A stretch of 64,000 nucleotides of DNA, taken from contig NZ_WPAG02000003.1 in NCBI RefSeq assembly GCF_013602415.1, forward strand, positions 372,001 through 436,000. Reading direction: 5' to 3'. Below, piece by piece: positions 45,315 through 53,842 of this stretch. Position numbers and translations under genes: made by a program. Numbering within the stretch: position 1 is the first letter of the stretch; every line of letters starts with the position of its first letter. This DNA is from Rhodococcus sp. B50 (GTDB taxonomy: Bacteria; Actinomycetota; Actinomycetes; Mycobacteriales; Mycobacteriaceae). The notes under the pieces were generated by a model, which searched no databases, had not been told where the DNA came from, and saw only the letters and a program-made list of their open reading frames with translations.

Positions 45315-45475
45315 ACCGCCGGTGCCTGCGATCACGCCGAAGACGACGACGCGACCGCCTGCTTTCAGGGCAGGCAAGGGCTGTTCCAGGTTGGCGCCGT
45401 AGGCCACGGCATCGAGGCCGCCTGCTGCATCGATATCGTGCTGAGACCAACTTCGGAGATCAGGGACTGGAACAT
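45315..45475 (-). pseudogene. Zinc-type dehydrogenase (MDR) fragment
   Basis: The leftward frame GGLDAVAYGANLEQPLPALK then AGGRVVVFGVIAGTGGR is the cofactor-domain segment of zinc-containing or quinone-type dehydrogenases. The rest is absent. Confidence 0.45.
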
Positions 45476-45641
45476 GCACCTCTGATTACCAAAGACAGGG
45501 AATGCGTGTGTCCACGTTCCCCTGTCACCACGACTTTCCCCAACGAGGTGACACGCTTACTCGGCCGGATTACCGCCATCTGATCAGCCCTGACGACTTC
45601 ACTGCAGAAGCGCCTGTACCACTTGGGAGAAGTAAGAAGCC

Positions 45642-46283
45642 TCAGAGGCTGCCGGGGATGTCGAGAACCACGATCCCCGCCTCATCCTCGAGTGCGTCCC
45701 ACAGGTCCGGGCGATCGAGCAGGTTGTCCGTACCGAGCACCGTGAAGTCGGTGGGTGCGCGCATGGTTCCGGTGCGGTCGCCGCTGGCCGCGAACACCGC
45801 GAGGCACGCGTGGACGTGCCGCAGGTCGTGCCGCGCCCAGTACCGGATGCCGTCGAACCCGGCATCACGTAACGCCAGAGCCCATTGCTGGGTCAGCGCA
45901 TAGTCGGTGGTGGTGAACAGCTCGGAGGTCACCCCGAAATGGATCGCCCGGTTCGACGTCGCGTCGGCAAGACGCAGATCCTCTGGACGGCCATCCTCGA
46001 AATGTCCCGGTTGGCAGGTTCCTTTCGGGGAATGACGTCGATGCCGCTCCACGCTTCCAGCAACGTGATGAGCGCCGCGTTGGCGGTATAGCAGGTTCCC
46101 TCCAGTCCGGAAAGGTCGAAACGGCCCCCGCTGTTGTTGCTGAACCACCATGGCCCCCGCTGTGCAGCATGGCTACGGTAGACCGTCGTGCCGGCGAGAA
46201 AGACGGTTTCAGGGAACCGCCCGGAGCTGCTCCGGGGGCGGGGTCGCCTTGAGATGTTGTTGTGCGCGGCGAGCGTTCACGAA
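45642..46283 (-). pseudogene. RES-domain toxin pseudogene, third locus
   Basis: Pieces in successive frames: VNARRAQQHLKATPPPEQLR, then ETVFLAGTTVYRSHAAQRGP, NNSGGRFDLSGLEGTCYTAN, then ISRMAVQRI and, after another frame change near 45977, RLADATSNRAIHFGVTSELF, TTDYALTQQWALALRDAGFD, GIRYWARHDLRHVHACLAVF. This is the GRFD-type RES fold with its R, Y and E/S blocks. Two frameshifts (near 46200 and 45977) inactivate it. No antitoxin was recognised. Confidence 0.65.
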
Positions 46284-46289
46284 GCGAGC

Positions 46290-46599
46290 CGCTCCGCTGC
46301 TTGACCTCGATACGTTCGAGGCCGTCCGCCGCGAGCATGCGCGGCTGCCGATCAAAGTCGATGATCGACTGCCCACGGTGCAGGGTGGCGCCTGGTCTAT
46401 AACCGCTGAGCACGCGGGCGCATGTGCTTTTATCGCCGCTCAGGTACAACTCGGACTTCCGAAACGGGTAGAGGTAGCCGGTGAACAGGTAGTAGCCGAT
46501 CGCCTTCAAAAGTTTAGCGGCACAGTCTCGTTCGCCCACACCGACTCCGCTGCTCCACCTGTGTTCGAGAAACATCCAGGGCTTCGTGTACTCCACCAT
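46290..46599 (-). other. Open frame upstream of the RES pseudogene, unrecognised
   Basis: The leftward frame begins MVEYTKPWMFLEHRWSSGVG and contains CAAKLLKAIGYYLFTGYLYP. It lies where an antitoxin would be expected, but it matches no known antitoxin and has no clear ribosome site. It may be chance. Confidence 0.2.
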
Positions 46600-46618
46600 G
46601 AGGTTCTTAGAACAGAAA

Positions 46619-46649
46619 ATCAGCCCGCGCCTTGCGGCAACGGGCTGAT
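46619..46649 (-). terminator. Terminator-like hairpin on the minus strand
   Basis: ATCAGCCCG at 46619-46627 pairs with CGGGCTGAT at 46641-46649. Read leftward the stem is followed by TTTCTGTTC, a T-rich tail. Confidence 0.55.
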
Positions 46650-47070
46650 CATGATGCGAGCGATCCTAGCACGCGGGCACCTGGCGAATCATTCGTAGCC
46701 ACCCGCGCTCACCACCTGGCACGGCCGGGTCGTTGCAGAGAACCAGCGAGCAGCCCGAGAACGACCCGGCGCCCCGGCAGCCCACTCGTCTGGGGCTGTA
46801 GTGGTTGGCGCCCTTTGGTGTTCCGGGCTTCACGCGGGCACCGGTCACGGTTCACTCGCGTGCCTGTGGTTTGTCGAGACCACCTCCGACATCTCACGAA
46901 CGCAGAATTGGATTAAGATACGCTACGCCCCGTTACAGAAGACGTCCAGGGGAATGTAGGGTCATAGTGGGCAAGGAACTGTTCACACGTCCAACTCGCA
47001 CGGAGAAAGACGCTGGTGAGGCTCCGTGCAGAAGTGGAGTAACGACCAGGACGACAGGTCTAGGAGACAC

Positions 47071-47688
47071 ATGACCGAGAAGGCCACTCGAGAGAGTGAC
47101 AGAAGGAATGGTCGGCCCCGAAGTGAGCAGTCGCGTCGGGCAATTCTCGATGCCACGCTAGACCTGCTCGGTCATGAAGTGCTGAGCGAGATCACTATCG
47201 CGTCGATCGCGAGCAAGGCCAAGGTCGGCAAGAGCACGATCTATCGTTGGTGGCCGTCCCGAACCGCGCTGATTCTCGAGGTGATCGACGGTCTGCCTCC
47301 GATCGTCGCCGTCGACACAGGAAGCTTGGTCAGCGACCTCTGCGAGGTCTCCATGCAACTCAGCGAGTTGCTTGTCGCCTCGCCTCTCGGCAAGGTCCTT
47401 GCGCACTTCGCGGCAGACCGCACCGCACAGAACGATCCGAGCGTTCGCGACTACTTCGCTTCACGCACCAGGCCGATCTCGGATGTGTTCGAACGTGCGG
47501 TTGCGCGAGGTGAGTTCCCCGCAGTCCCTGAACCCGAGATGTTGATCCACATCGCCATGGGACCGATTCTCAACCGGGTCTTCTTCGGTGCTCAGCCGCC
47601 CGATAAGGAATTCATCACAACCGCGGTGCGTACCGTCATCGCAGGCTTTCCGATTGCGCTCGCTTCTGACGGCGACGCTGGAAAATGA
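47071..47688 (+). CDS. TetR/AcrR-family repressor
   Basis: A 205-residue protein. The N-terminal helix-turn-helix is RRAILDATLDLLGHEVLSEI followed by TIASIASKAKVGKSTIYRWW, with the typical STIYRWWPSRTAL ending. The ligand domain (IHIAMGPILNRVFFGAQPPD) is not diagnostic. AGGAG precedes the ATG at 47071. No target gene lies directly beside it: the next intact genes are the catabolic ones beyond the ISL3 copy, so it could have regulated them before the insertion. Confidence 0.85.
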   Translation: MTEKATRESDRRNGRPRSEQSRRAILDATLDLLGHEVLSEITIASIASKAKVGKSTIYRWWPSRTALILEVIDGLPPIVAVDTGSLVSDLCEVSMQLSELLVASPLGKVLAHFAADRTAQNDPSVRDYFASRTRPISDVFERAVARGEFPAVPEPEMLIHIAMGPILNRVFFGAQPPDKEFITTAVRTVIAGFPIALASDGDAGK

Positions 47689-47736
47689 GACCATAACGAC
47701 GCTCGACAATGACTGCCACCCGGACAGATCGAATGG

Positions 47737-48035
47737 GTGCTCTCAGTAGAGGATTGGGCGCGGATCCGACGACTGGTCGCGGACGGTGTTCCGCGACGAC
47801 AAGTGACGCGGGATCTGGGGATCGGCAGGGCCACCGTCGACCCGGCAGTGGTCTCGGATCGGCCGGCGAAGTACGCACGCACAACCGGCCCGGATATCGT
47901 TCACACAGTTCGAGGCCAGGGCGCGGGCGCTTCTGCGCAAGTATCCGCCAGATGACCGCGAAGGTGATCGCCGAACGGGTCGGTTGGGAAGGATCGATCC
48001 CCTGGCTCCGGGACTACACGCGGATATGCCGATCT
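47737..48035 (+). pseudogene. IstA-type transposase fragment
   Basis: The frame LSVEDWARIRRLVADGVPRR then QVTRDLGIGRATVDPAVVSD, RPAKYARTTG is the N-terminal part of an IS21-type IstA, related to but distinct from the two complete ones. Another frame adds MTAKVIAERVGWEGSIPWLR. The fragment is cut at 48035 by the ISL3 copy; little recognisable remains beyond 49744. Confidence 0.6.
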
Positions 48036-49736
48036 GGATCTGGCGCACTTTCCGTGATTCGTTTGGCGCACTTGTTCATACGTAATGGACGACGCGCTTG
48101 CGGAGCAGGTCGAAGTTGGCTCGCCCGTACATCTGTCGTTTGAGCATCTTGATTCGGTTGACGTGCCCTTCGACCGGGCCGGAACTGTAGGCCATAGTCA
48201 GTCCCGCGGTAACGGCATCGAGGTCACGGAGCAAGCCTGCCGCGAAGGACCGCAACGCGGGCGCGCCGTCGCGGCGGGCGCGGGCGATCCACTCCTGCAC
48301 CTTGTGACCGCGTCGGCCGACCATGATCTCGGCGAAGTCCCGCACGAGCCGGCAGGTGGTGGCCAACGCCGGGCTGCGCGTAAGCAGGGCTTGTCGGCCG
48401 GTGCGGTCCTCGTCGGTGAGACGATCGGGATGGCGAGTGAGCCATCCGGTGACCTGCCGGACGCTCGGCGCGGCGGGGCGCGGCGGCGCTGGGGCGGCCG
48501 CATCGCGCAGCGGATAGACGAATCGTGCGACGGTCTTGGCGCTGCCCCGATATCCGAGTGCGGTGATCTCGCGGGTGAGCCGTGCGGCGTCGAGACACCC
48601 GCCATCGATGCGTTCACGCAGGTAAGGCGCGTACTCGTCGAGTATGCTGCGGCCCTTTCGCGCAGTGGAGATCAAGGCGTGGGCGTCGGAAGCGCGGGCG
48701 AAGCGGCGGACCGTCTTGGGATCCAGTTCCAGGATGCGCGAGACGTCGGAGAGTGTGCGTCCCTGGGTGAGCAACTCGTGTACGGCAGCGTGGCGTTCGA
48801 TGGTGCGTGTGACGATACGGTTCTCGACCGGCCCGGTGCTCGGAGGCGGCGTCGTTCGGTTCGGTCCGACGACGGTGGTTTCGGTGGGGGTGTGCAGGTC
48901 GGCGCGGTGGCGAATGACGGTCTTCTCCACCGCACCCACCAGGTTGTGCCACAGGTGCCAACGATCGGCAACCTGGGTGGCCTCAGGAGCGCCGGTGCCG
49001 ATGCCGTCGGCGTACGCGCCGGCCCGATCCCGGCACACGATCTGGACCTCGGGACGGCCACGCAACCACGTCGCGACGGTGTCCGCGGTGCGGTCGGGCA
49101 ACAGATCGATCGGGGTACGGGTGGTCATGTCGATGACGACGGTGCCGTAGACATGGCCCCGGCGGAGCGCGAAGTCGTCGATACCCAGAACGGGCACCTC
49201 CTCGACGGGCCGATCGGGGATCGCCCGAACGGTTCGCAGCACGGTGTCGCGGCCGACCGCGACGCCGAGCTGGTTCGCGAGCCGGGCGCCGGCCCGTCCG
49301 GCCACCGCCAATCCGATCGCCTCGATCATGGCCGCCGCTGCGGGCGTGCGCCGGCTCCACGGAAGCGTCAAACCCGAAATTTGCTCGGTGAAGGTCTTTG
49401 CGGCGCAGTCGGTCGTGTCGCAGAAGAATCGGCGGACCCGAATGTCGATCAGGACCGGATACCCACCGATTGCGGTATCGGCCAGTTGCCGACGATACCG
49501 AGAATGCACGCGACGCGCTTCGCCGGCACAACGTGGGCACGACGCCCGCTCACCCCGCGGCCGAGCCTCGATGCGGATGGTCGCACCTACCCGCCGGACG
49601 TCGAGAACATCGACACTGTCCAAATGCGGGAACAAGTCCATCCCGCCGTCTTCAGCGCACCCGGACGATACTCAACCACCGATGTCGGTGCAGGTCAGCG
49701 ACACGCCAGAGGCTTCACGGAAAGTGCGCCAGATCC
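48036..49736 (-). mobile_element. ISL3-family element, copy 2
   Basis: A 1,701-base element of the same length, end repeats and almost the same sequence as copy 1. The 8-base target duplication GCCGATCT flanks it (48028-48035 and 49737-49744). It inserted in an IstA-type remnant. One visible difference from copy 1 is at 49192-49196 versus 26176-26180 (CGGGC against CGGTA). Confidence 0.93.
48076..49641 (-). CDS. ISL3-family transposase, copy 2
   Basis: A 521-residue DDE transposase identical in deduced protein to the copy at 25060-26625. It keeps the zinc-finger-type N-terminus (SCPRCAGEARR), the first catalytic aspartate in LGIDDFALRRGHVYG and the C-terminal SSGPVEGHVNRIKML. Both copies are probably active and recent. 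Confidence 0.93.
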   Translation of the reverse strand: MDLFPHLDSVDVLDVRRVGATIRIEARPRGERASCPRCAGEARRVHSRYRRQLADTAIGGYPVLIDIRVRRFFCDTTDCAAKTFTEQISGLTLPWSRRTPAAAAMIEAIGLAVAGRAGARLANQLGVAVGRDTVLRTVRAIPDRPVEEVPVLGIDDFALRRGHVYGTVVIDMTTRTPIDLLPDRTADTVATWLRGRPEVQIVCRDRAGAYADGIGTGAPEATQVADRWHLWHNLVGAVEKTVIRHRADLHTPTETTVVGPNRTTPPPSTGPVENRIVTRTIERHAAVHELLTQGRTLSDVSRILELDPKTVRRFARASDAHALISTARKGRSILDEYAPYLRERIDGGCLDAARLTREITALGYRGSAKTVARFVYPLRDAAAPAPPRPAAPSVRQVTGWLTRHPDRLTDEDRTGRQALLTRSPALATTCRLVRDFAEIMVGRRGHKVQEWIARARRDGAPALRSFAAGLLRDLDAVTAGLTMAYSSGPVEGHVNRIKMLKRQMYGRANFDLLRKRVVHYV

Positions 49737-49744
49737 GCCGATCT

Positions 49745-49899
49745 CCCTGTCGCCGGACACGTTCGTCCCTGCTGATGGACAGTTGACCTCCTTGTGGATG
49801 GACACGGGGCCGGCGGTGTGTCGGTCCGGCTACAGACGCCCTCCGGGGTTCTGCTCCAGGATCGTCCATCTTCGACCCGGCGCGTCAGTACCCTCTCGG
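49745..49899. other. Short stretch between ISL3 and MaoC gene
   Basis: No gene identified; it holds the end of the fragment interrupted by ISL3 and the 3' side of the MaoC gene. Confidence 0.3.
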
Positions 49900-50703
49900 C
49901 TATCTTCCGAACCGGGCATGGGCACCAATGATCGCGCCGCCGACCTCGAAGGCGACGCCATCCTCACCGCACCATCCAGAGATCGGCAGCCGGTCACCCG
50001 GAAAAACCGGGGCCGCGAAACGTCCCGACAACTGCGTCAGCTCGGCGGGGTGCACGCCGAGTTCCCGGGCCAGCGGCAGCGTGCTCGCCGCGAGGGTGCA
50101 CAGTCCGTGCATGATCGGCCGCGGCTGACCGATCCGCGCGGCAGCAACGGGATCAACGTGAATATGGTGCATGTCACCGAGGAGGCGGTATGTCGCCGCC
50201 TGGTTTTCCCAGGTGACCAGTTCGGTGGTCAGGTCGGGGTCACCGACCGGGGTTGCGGTTCTGGCCGGGCCGCGTTCGCCGCCGAATCCTCCGTATCCCG
50301 GGGCGAACAGTGACCAGGTGGCGACGAAGTACTCGCTCTCGATGACGACGTCCAGCACCGCGGCGGCACCCTTGTCCCACACCTCGCCGACACGCGCCGA
50401 GAGCGTCACCTCGCCGGAGCGCGGCAGCGGTGCGAGCACGGTCAGTTCTTGCGCGCCGTGCAGGGCGGTCTTGGTGTCGAACGCGCCGCGCGCGCCGAGT
50501 TCGTCGGGTGCCCACTGCGCGAGAGTCAAGGCGAACGTGGGCAGCACCCGCAGCCGGTCCTCCACCACGAGATCCAAGTCGGTCGCCTGGGCGCCCACGG
50601 CGAGCGCGTAGAGGATCGCGTCGCGCTCGGTGTAGCGCACGGTGCGGGTGCCGAGGTCGACCCCCCGCCACGCATCGGCCGGTTTCTGTTGTATTGCTGT
50701 CAT
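49900..50703 (-). CDS. MaoC/hydratase-2-type enoyl-CoA hydratase
   Basis: A 267-residue double-hotdog protein. The first hotdog begins RTVRYTERDAILYALAVGAQ; the second contains the hydratase-2 motif, here YRLLGDMHHIHVDPVAA, followed by RIGQPRPIMHGLCTLA. The usual motif is GDxNPLHxDP, so Asn-Pro is replaced by His-His while the Asp and His that do the chemistry are kept. Such enzymes hydrate trans-2-enoyl-CoA to the (3R)-hydroxy thioester, including steroid or aromatic side chains. It lies at the end of the leftward catabolic genes, after a gap. Confidence 0.85.
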   Translation of the reverse strand: MTAIQQKPADAWRGVDLGTRTVRYTERDAILYALAVGAQATDLDLVVEDRLRVLPTFALTLAQWAPDELGARGAFDTKTALHGAQELTVLAPLPRSGEVTLSARVGEVWDKGAAAVLDVVIESEYFVATWSLFAPGYGGFGGERGPARTATPVGDPDLTTELVTWENQAATYRLLGDMHHIHVDPVAAARIGQPRPIMHGLCTLAASTLPLARELGVHPAELTQLSGRFAAPVFPGDRLPISGWCGEDGVAFEVGGAIIGAHARFGR

Positions 50704-51092
50704 TGTCCGGTCCTTCCAGGTAGTCGCGTCCGAGAGCGCCGAGCGTCAGGGCACTTGGGAAACCACGGCTCCTGCCGTGACGCATCATGTTCTCGGAATA
50801 CTCGGGCGGGTGGAGGCCTTCATGGATGAGGTTCTCGGTCTCCCCCGCTGGGCCAGAGGCTGAGTTTGTTTCTCGAGGTGTACGAGTGTCAGCGGGGTGC
50901 GGTGGTCGTAGGAGACCGCGAGGTAGATGGTGTCGGCGGCAGATGGTTCATCCCGGACATCTGTCGACCGTCGGGTCCGTCTTCGGTGTGCCGACGATGT
51001 CGGCAATCGAGTAGATGCAGGGGCCCGTGTCCACCGCCGGGTTCTGATGTCCTCGAACAGGATGGGCTTGCCGTCGAATCAGCGGTGGTCTG
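50704..51092. other. Gap between MaoC gene and reductase gene
   Basis: No gene identified. The MaoC gene probably has its own promoter here or lies at the far end of the operon. Confidence 0.35.
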
Positions 51093-52052
51093 TTACAGGT
51101 CCAGCACGAGACGTTCGCAGGTCGCGCGCGAAACGCAGATCATCAGGCGGTCGTGGGCGGCTTTTTCGCTCGGTTCGAGGACGGTGTCGCGATGGTCGAT
51201 GGTGCCTGACAGTACCGGTGTCTCACAGCTGCCGCAGGTGCCTTCTTCGCACGAGGACAAGACGTCGATTCCATTGTCGAGCAGTACATCGAGGATCGTC
51301 TTGTCGGCTGGGACGGTGAGCACGCTGCCGTCGGAGGCGATTTCGATCTCGAAGTCCACGTTGTTCGCGGTCTGTTCGCCGGTGATGGGCTTGAAGCTTT
51401 CGGTGTGGACTCGGTCCGGGAGCCAATTGCGGCAGTGCGTCCGGACTGCGTCGAGCAGCGCGGTCGGGCCGCAGCAGTACACCTCTGTACCGGGCCGGGG
51501 ACGTCCCAGAATGGAGTCGAGGTCGAGCAGTCCTCTTTCGTCCTGCGGTATGAGCGTTACACGCGGCCCGTACTGCTCCACGAGGTTTTCGGCGTAGGCC
51601 ATCGATGTCGCGGTCCGCCCGCCGTAGAACAGTGTCCAGTCCGCTCCAGCGGCATGCACTGCAGCCATCATGGGCAGAATCGGGGTGATGCCGATGCCGC
51701 CGGCGATGAAAAGGTAATGCTCTGCGCGCTTCAGCTCGAAGTGGTTGCGCGGTCCGCGAACACGGATGTTGTCGCCTTCGGCGAGGTGTTCGTGAACGTG
51801 CCGGGACCCGCCGCGGCTCGCGGGATCCAGGAGCACCGCGATCCGCCAGGTGGTGCGGTCGGCGGGGTCGCCGCACAATGAGTACTGGCGGGTGAGGTCG
51901 TCGCCGAGAACGAGATCGATATGAGCGCCGGGCGCCCAGGCGGGGAGGATCTCGCCGCGGGGGTCGGTGAGCTCGAGTTCGACGACGTCCTCGGCGCACA
52001 CTCGTCGGCTTCGGACGTGGAGAAGCAGGTCGGAATCGGAATCGTGGGGCAT
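51093..52052 (-). CDS. PDR/VanB-type reductase (FMN, NAD, 2Fe-2S)
   Basis: A 319-residue reductase. An N-terminal FMN-binding barrel (HIDLVLGDDLTRQYSLCGDP) is followed by the NAD-binding domain (FIAGGIGITPILPMMAAVHA) and a C-terminal plant-type ferredoxin: SCEEGTCGSCETPVLSG and MICVSRA, giving the four cysteines of a [2Fe-2S] centre. Such enzymes pass electrons from NADH to Rieske oxygenases; similar reductases are fused to CYP116-type P450s. The P450 encoded in the same operon, with no separate ferredoxin, makes that its likely partner. It is 14 bases from the hydratase gene. Confidence 0.85.
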   Translation of the reverse strand: MPHDSDSDLLLHVRSRRVCAEDVVELELTDPRGEILPAWAPGAHIDLVLGDDLTRQYSLCGDPADRTTWRIAVLLDPASRGGSRHVHEHLAEGDNIRVRGPRNHFELKRAEHYLFIAGGIGITPILPMMAAVHAAGADWTLFYGGRTATSMAYAENLVEQYGPRVTLIPQDERGLLDLDSILGRPRPGTEVYCCGPTALLDAVRTHCRNWLPDRVHTESFKPITGEQTANNVDFEIEIASDGSVLTVPADKTILDVLLDNGIDVLSSCEEGTCGSCETPVLSGTIDHRDTVLEPSEKAAHDRLMICVSRATCERLVLDL

Positions 52053-52066
52053 GGTGATCTTCGTTC

Positions 52067-52876
52067 TCAGTTCGACGGGGTTTCGGCGGGTGTCTGTTCG
52101 GCGGCGGGTGTGCCGCTTCCGAGGCGACGGCGGGAGGGTGCAGTGACGGTCCATGCGGTGGTGATCATGCGTTCGGTTTCGCGGTCGAGATAGTCGTCGA
52201 GCGAGGCGGTGAGCGCATCGTTGAGATTGGCTTTCATCGCTCGCAGAGATTCCGGGCGAGACGCTGCGATGCCTTGCGCCATCGCAACAACCGATGGGAG
52301 GAAGTCTGCCGGATCGAAGACGCCGTTGACGAGGCCGAGACGTTCGGCAGTCTCGGCGTCGATCTTGCCGGGCATCAGGAATACCTCCCGGGCGCGTGCG
52401 GGACCGAGGAGGCGGGTCGCGAACCAGATGGCGCCCAGTTCGCCCGGTATCCCGTGAGCGAGAAATGCTGTGTTGAATCGTGCGTGTGTGGCAGCGAATC
52501 GGAGATCGGTGGCCAGTGCCAGCGCCAGACCCGCGCCTGCGCAACCACCGTTGACCGCTGCGATCGTGATTTTCGGCATGCGGTGGAGTTGCCGCACCAC
52601 TCGCACGGCCCCTTCCATCTGCCGACGGTGCGCATCGGGTGATCGTTCCCATTCGGCAGGGGTGTCGTTCTTGCTGCTTGGCATTCCACCGACGTTGAAA
52701 TGGCGTCCGGTGCCGGTGAGCACCAGGACGCGTATGGACTCGTCCGCCGCGACGTCCCCGAGTACGCTCTCGAGGTTCGACACCTGGCTGTCGGTGAAGG
52801 CATTTCCCAGTTCGGGTCGGTTGAATTGGACGAGTGTGACGCCGTCCGCGTCGGTGCGTCGAATTTCAGGGGTCAT
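52067..52876 (-). CDS. Enoyl-CoA hydratase/isomerase (crotonase family)
   Basis: A 269-residue crotonase-fold protein: LVQFNRPELGNAFTDSQVSN, then the oxyanion-hole segments VGGMPSSKND and AAVNGGCAGAGLALALATDL, and an IPGELGAIWFATRLLG block. The first active-site glutamate of hydratases is here at the ...GELGAIW position. The second glutamate site is not clear. It fits beta-oxidation of a CoA-bound intermediate, or isomerisation. The ATG at 52876 has a G-rich but weak ribosome site. Confidence 0.85.
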   Translation of the reverse strand: MTPEIRRTDADGVTLVQFNRPELGNAFTDSQVSNLESVLGDVAADESIRVLVLTGTGRHFNVGGMPSSKNDTPAEWERSPDAHRRQMEGAVRVVRQLHRMPKITIAAVNGGCAGAGLALALATDLRFAATHARFNTAFLAHGIPGELGAIWFATRLLGPARAREVFLMPGKIDAETAERLGLVNGVFDPADFLPSVVAMAQGIAASRPESLRAMKANLNDALTASLDDYLDRETERMITTAWTVTAPSRRRLGSGTPAAEQTPAETPSN

Positions 52877-52902
52877 GGGGATCCGTTTGTGCCGTCGGGA
52901 CT

Positions 52903-53808
52903 TCAGGACGCATTGGTAGATAATCCTGCTGCTGCAGAAGATATTTCGTCGAGTCGATCGAGCATCGGCATGCGGTCTTGGCCGATGCTTGCCGCGAAAC
53001 GGTTGGCGATCTGCTCGGGTGTCCAACGCTTCTCGGCGTATGCGGTGCGGATTTCTCGCGGTTGTGCCCACAGCGCGATCTTCGGTCCGGTCACTGTGTA
53101 CACCTGGCCGGTGATGTCCGCTGCATGCTCGGACAGGAGGTAGACGACCATCGGCGCAATGTCCTCGGGTTCGCCGATCTCTCCGACGTCGAACGGGATC
53201 CCGGCGGACATGCGGGTGTTCGCGACCGGTGCGATCGCGTTCGCGGTGACGCCGTACTTGTGTAATCCCAAGGCGGCGCTTCGGACCAGCGAAATCACCC
53301 CGCCCTTGGCGGCGCTGTAATTCGCCTGTGAGATGCTGCCGGTGAAAGCGCCGGAGGTGAATCCGATCAGCCGGCCCCCGCCCTGTTTGCGCATGACGGC
53401 GGATGCGGCGCGGAAAACGGTGAACGTGCCCTTGAGGTGGGTCTCCACGACGGGATCCCATTCCTGCTCGGACATGTTGAACAGCATGCGCTCTCGCAGG
53501 ATCCCTGCTACGCACACGACGCCGTCGAGCCGCCCGAACTCGTCGAGTGCGGTCTGCACGATGCGTCCCCCGCCCTCCATCGTCGTGACCGTGTCGGCGA
53601 CTGCGACGGCGGTTCCACCCGCGTCGCGGATTTCCTCGACCACCCGGTTCGCGACCTCGCTGGTGGGGTTGGCTCCGTCGATACTGACGCCGTAGTCGTT
53701 GACGACCACCTTGGCGCCCTCGGCGGCGCATGCCAGCGCAATCGCACGCCCGATACCTTGTCCGGCGCCCGTGACGGCGACGACCTTGTCCTGGAGGAAG
53801 GTGCCCAT
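52903..53808 (-). CDS. SDR-family dehydrogenase, HSD17B4-like
   Basis: A 301-residue short-chain dehydrogenase. Cofactor motif VTGAGQGIGRAIALACAAEG at residues 12-31, NDYG after strand 2 (an NAD-type acidic residue) and the catalytic IGFTSGAFTGSISQANYSAA with Ser, Tyr and Lys (YSAAKGG). The length, and the extended insert NYGVSIDGANPTSE-like after strand 2, are typical of the (3R)-hydroxyacyl-CoA dehydrogenase domain of multifunctional HSD17B4 proteins. It likely oxidises the hydroxyacyl-CoA formed by the MaoC hydratase. Stop and start gaps to neighbours are 26 and 34 bases. Confidence 0.88.
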   Translation of the reverse strand: MGTFLQDKVVAVTGAGQGIGRAIALACAAEGAKVVVNDYGVSIDGANPTSEVANRVVEEIRDAGGTAVAVADTVTTMEGGGRIVQTALDEFGRLDGVVCVAGILRERMLFNMSEQEWDPVVETHLKGTFTVFRAASAVMRKQGGGRLIGFTSGAFTGSISQANYSAAKGGVISLVRSAALGLHKYGVTANAIAPVANTRMSAGIPFDVGEIGEPEDIAPMVVYLLSEHAADITGQVYTVTGPKIALWAQPREIRTAYAEKRWTPEQIANRFAASIGQDRMPMLDRLDEISSAAAGLSTNAS

Positions 53809-53842
53809 GTCTACTCCTGTCGTTCGTGGGGCGATCGTGCGG

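Noticed and set aside
46290..46599. Antitoxin gene for the RES pseudogene
   Set aside because: The open frame at this place has no helix-turn-helix or DUF2384-like text.
25012..49744. Composite transposon bounded by the two ISL3 copies
   Set aside because: Each copy has its own, different 8-base target duplication, which points to two independent insertions.
48085..50313. 742-codon rightward open frame over ISL3 copy 2 and beyond
   Set aside because: Same shadow as in copy 1, extended by chance; antisense to the transposase and MaoC genes.
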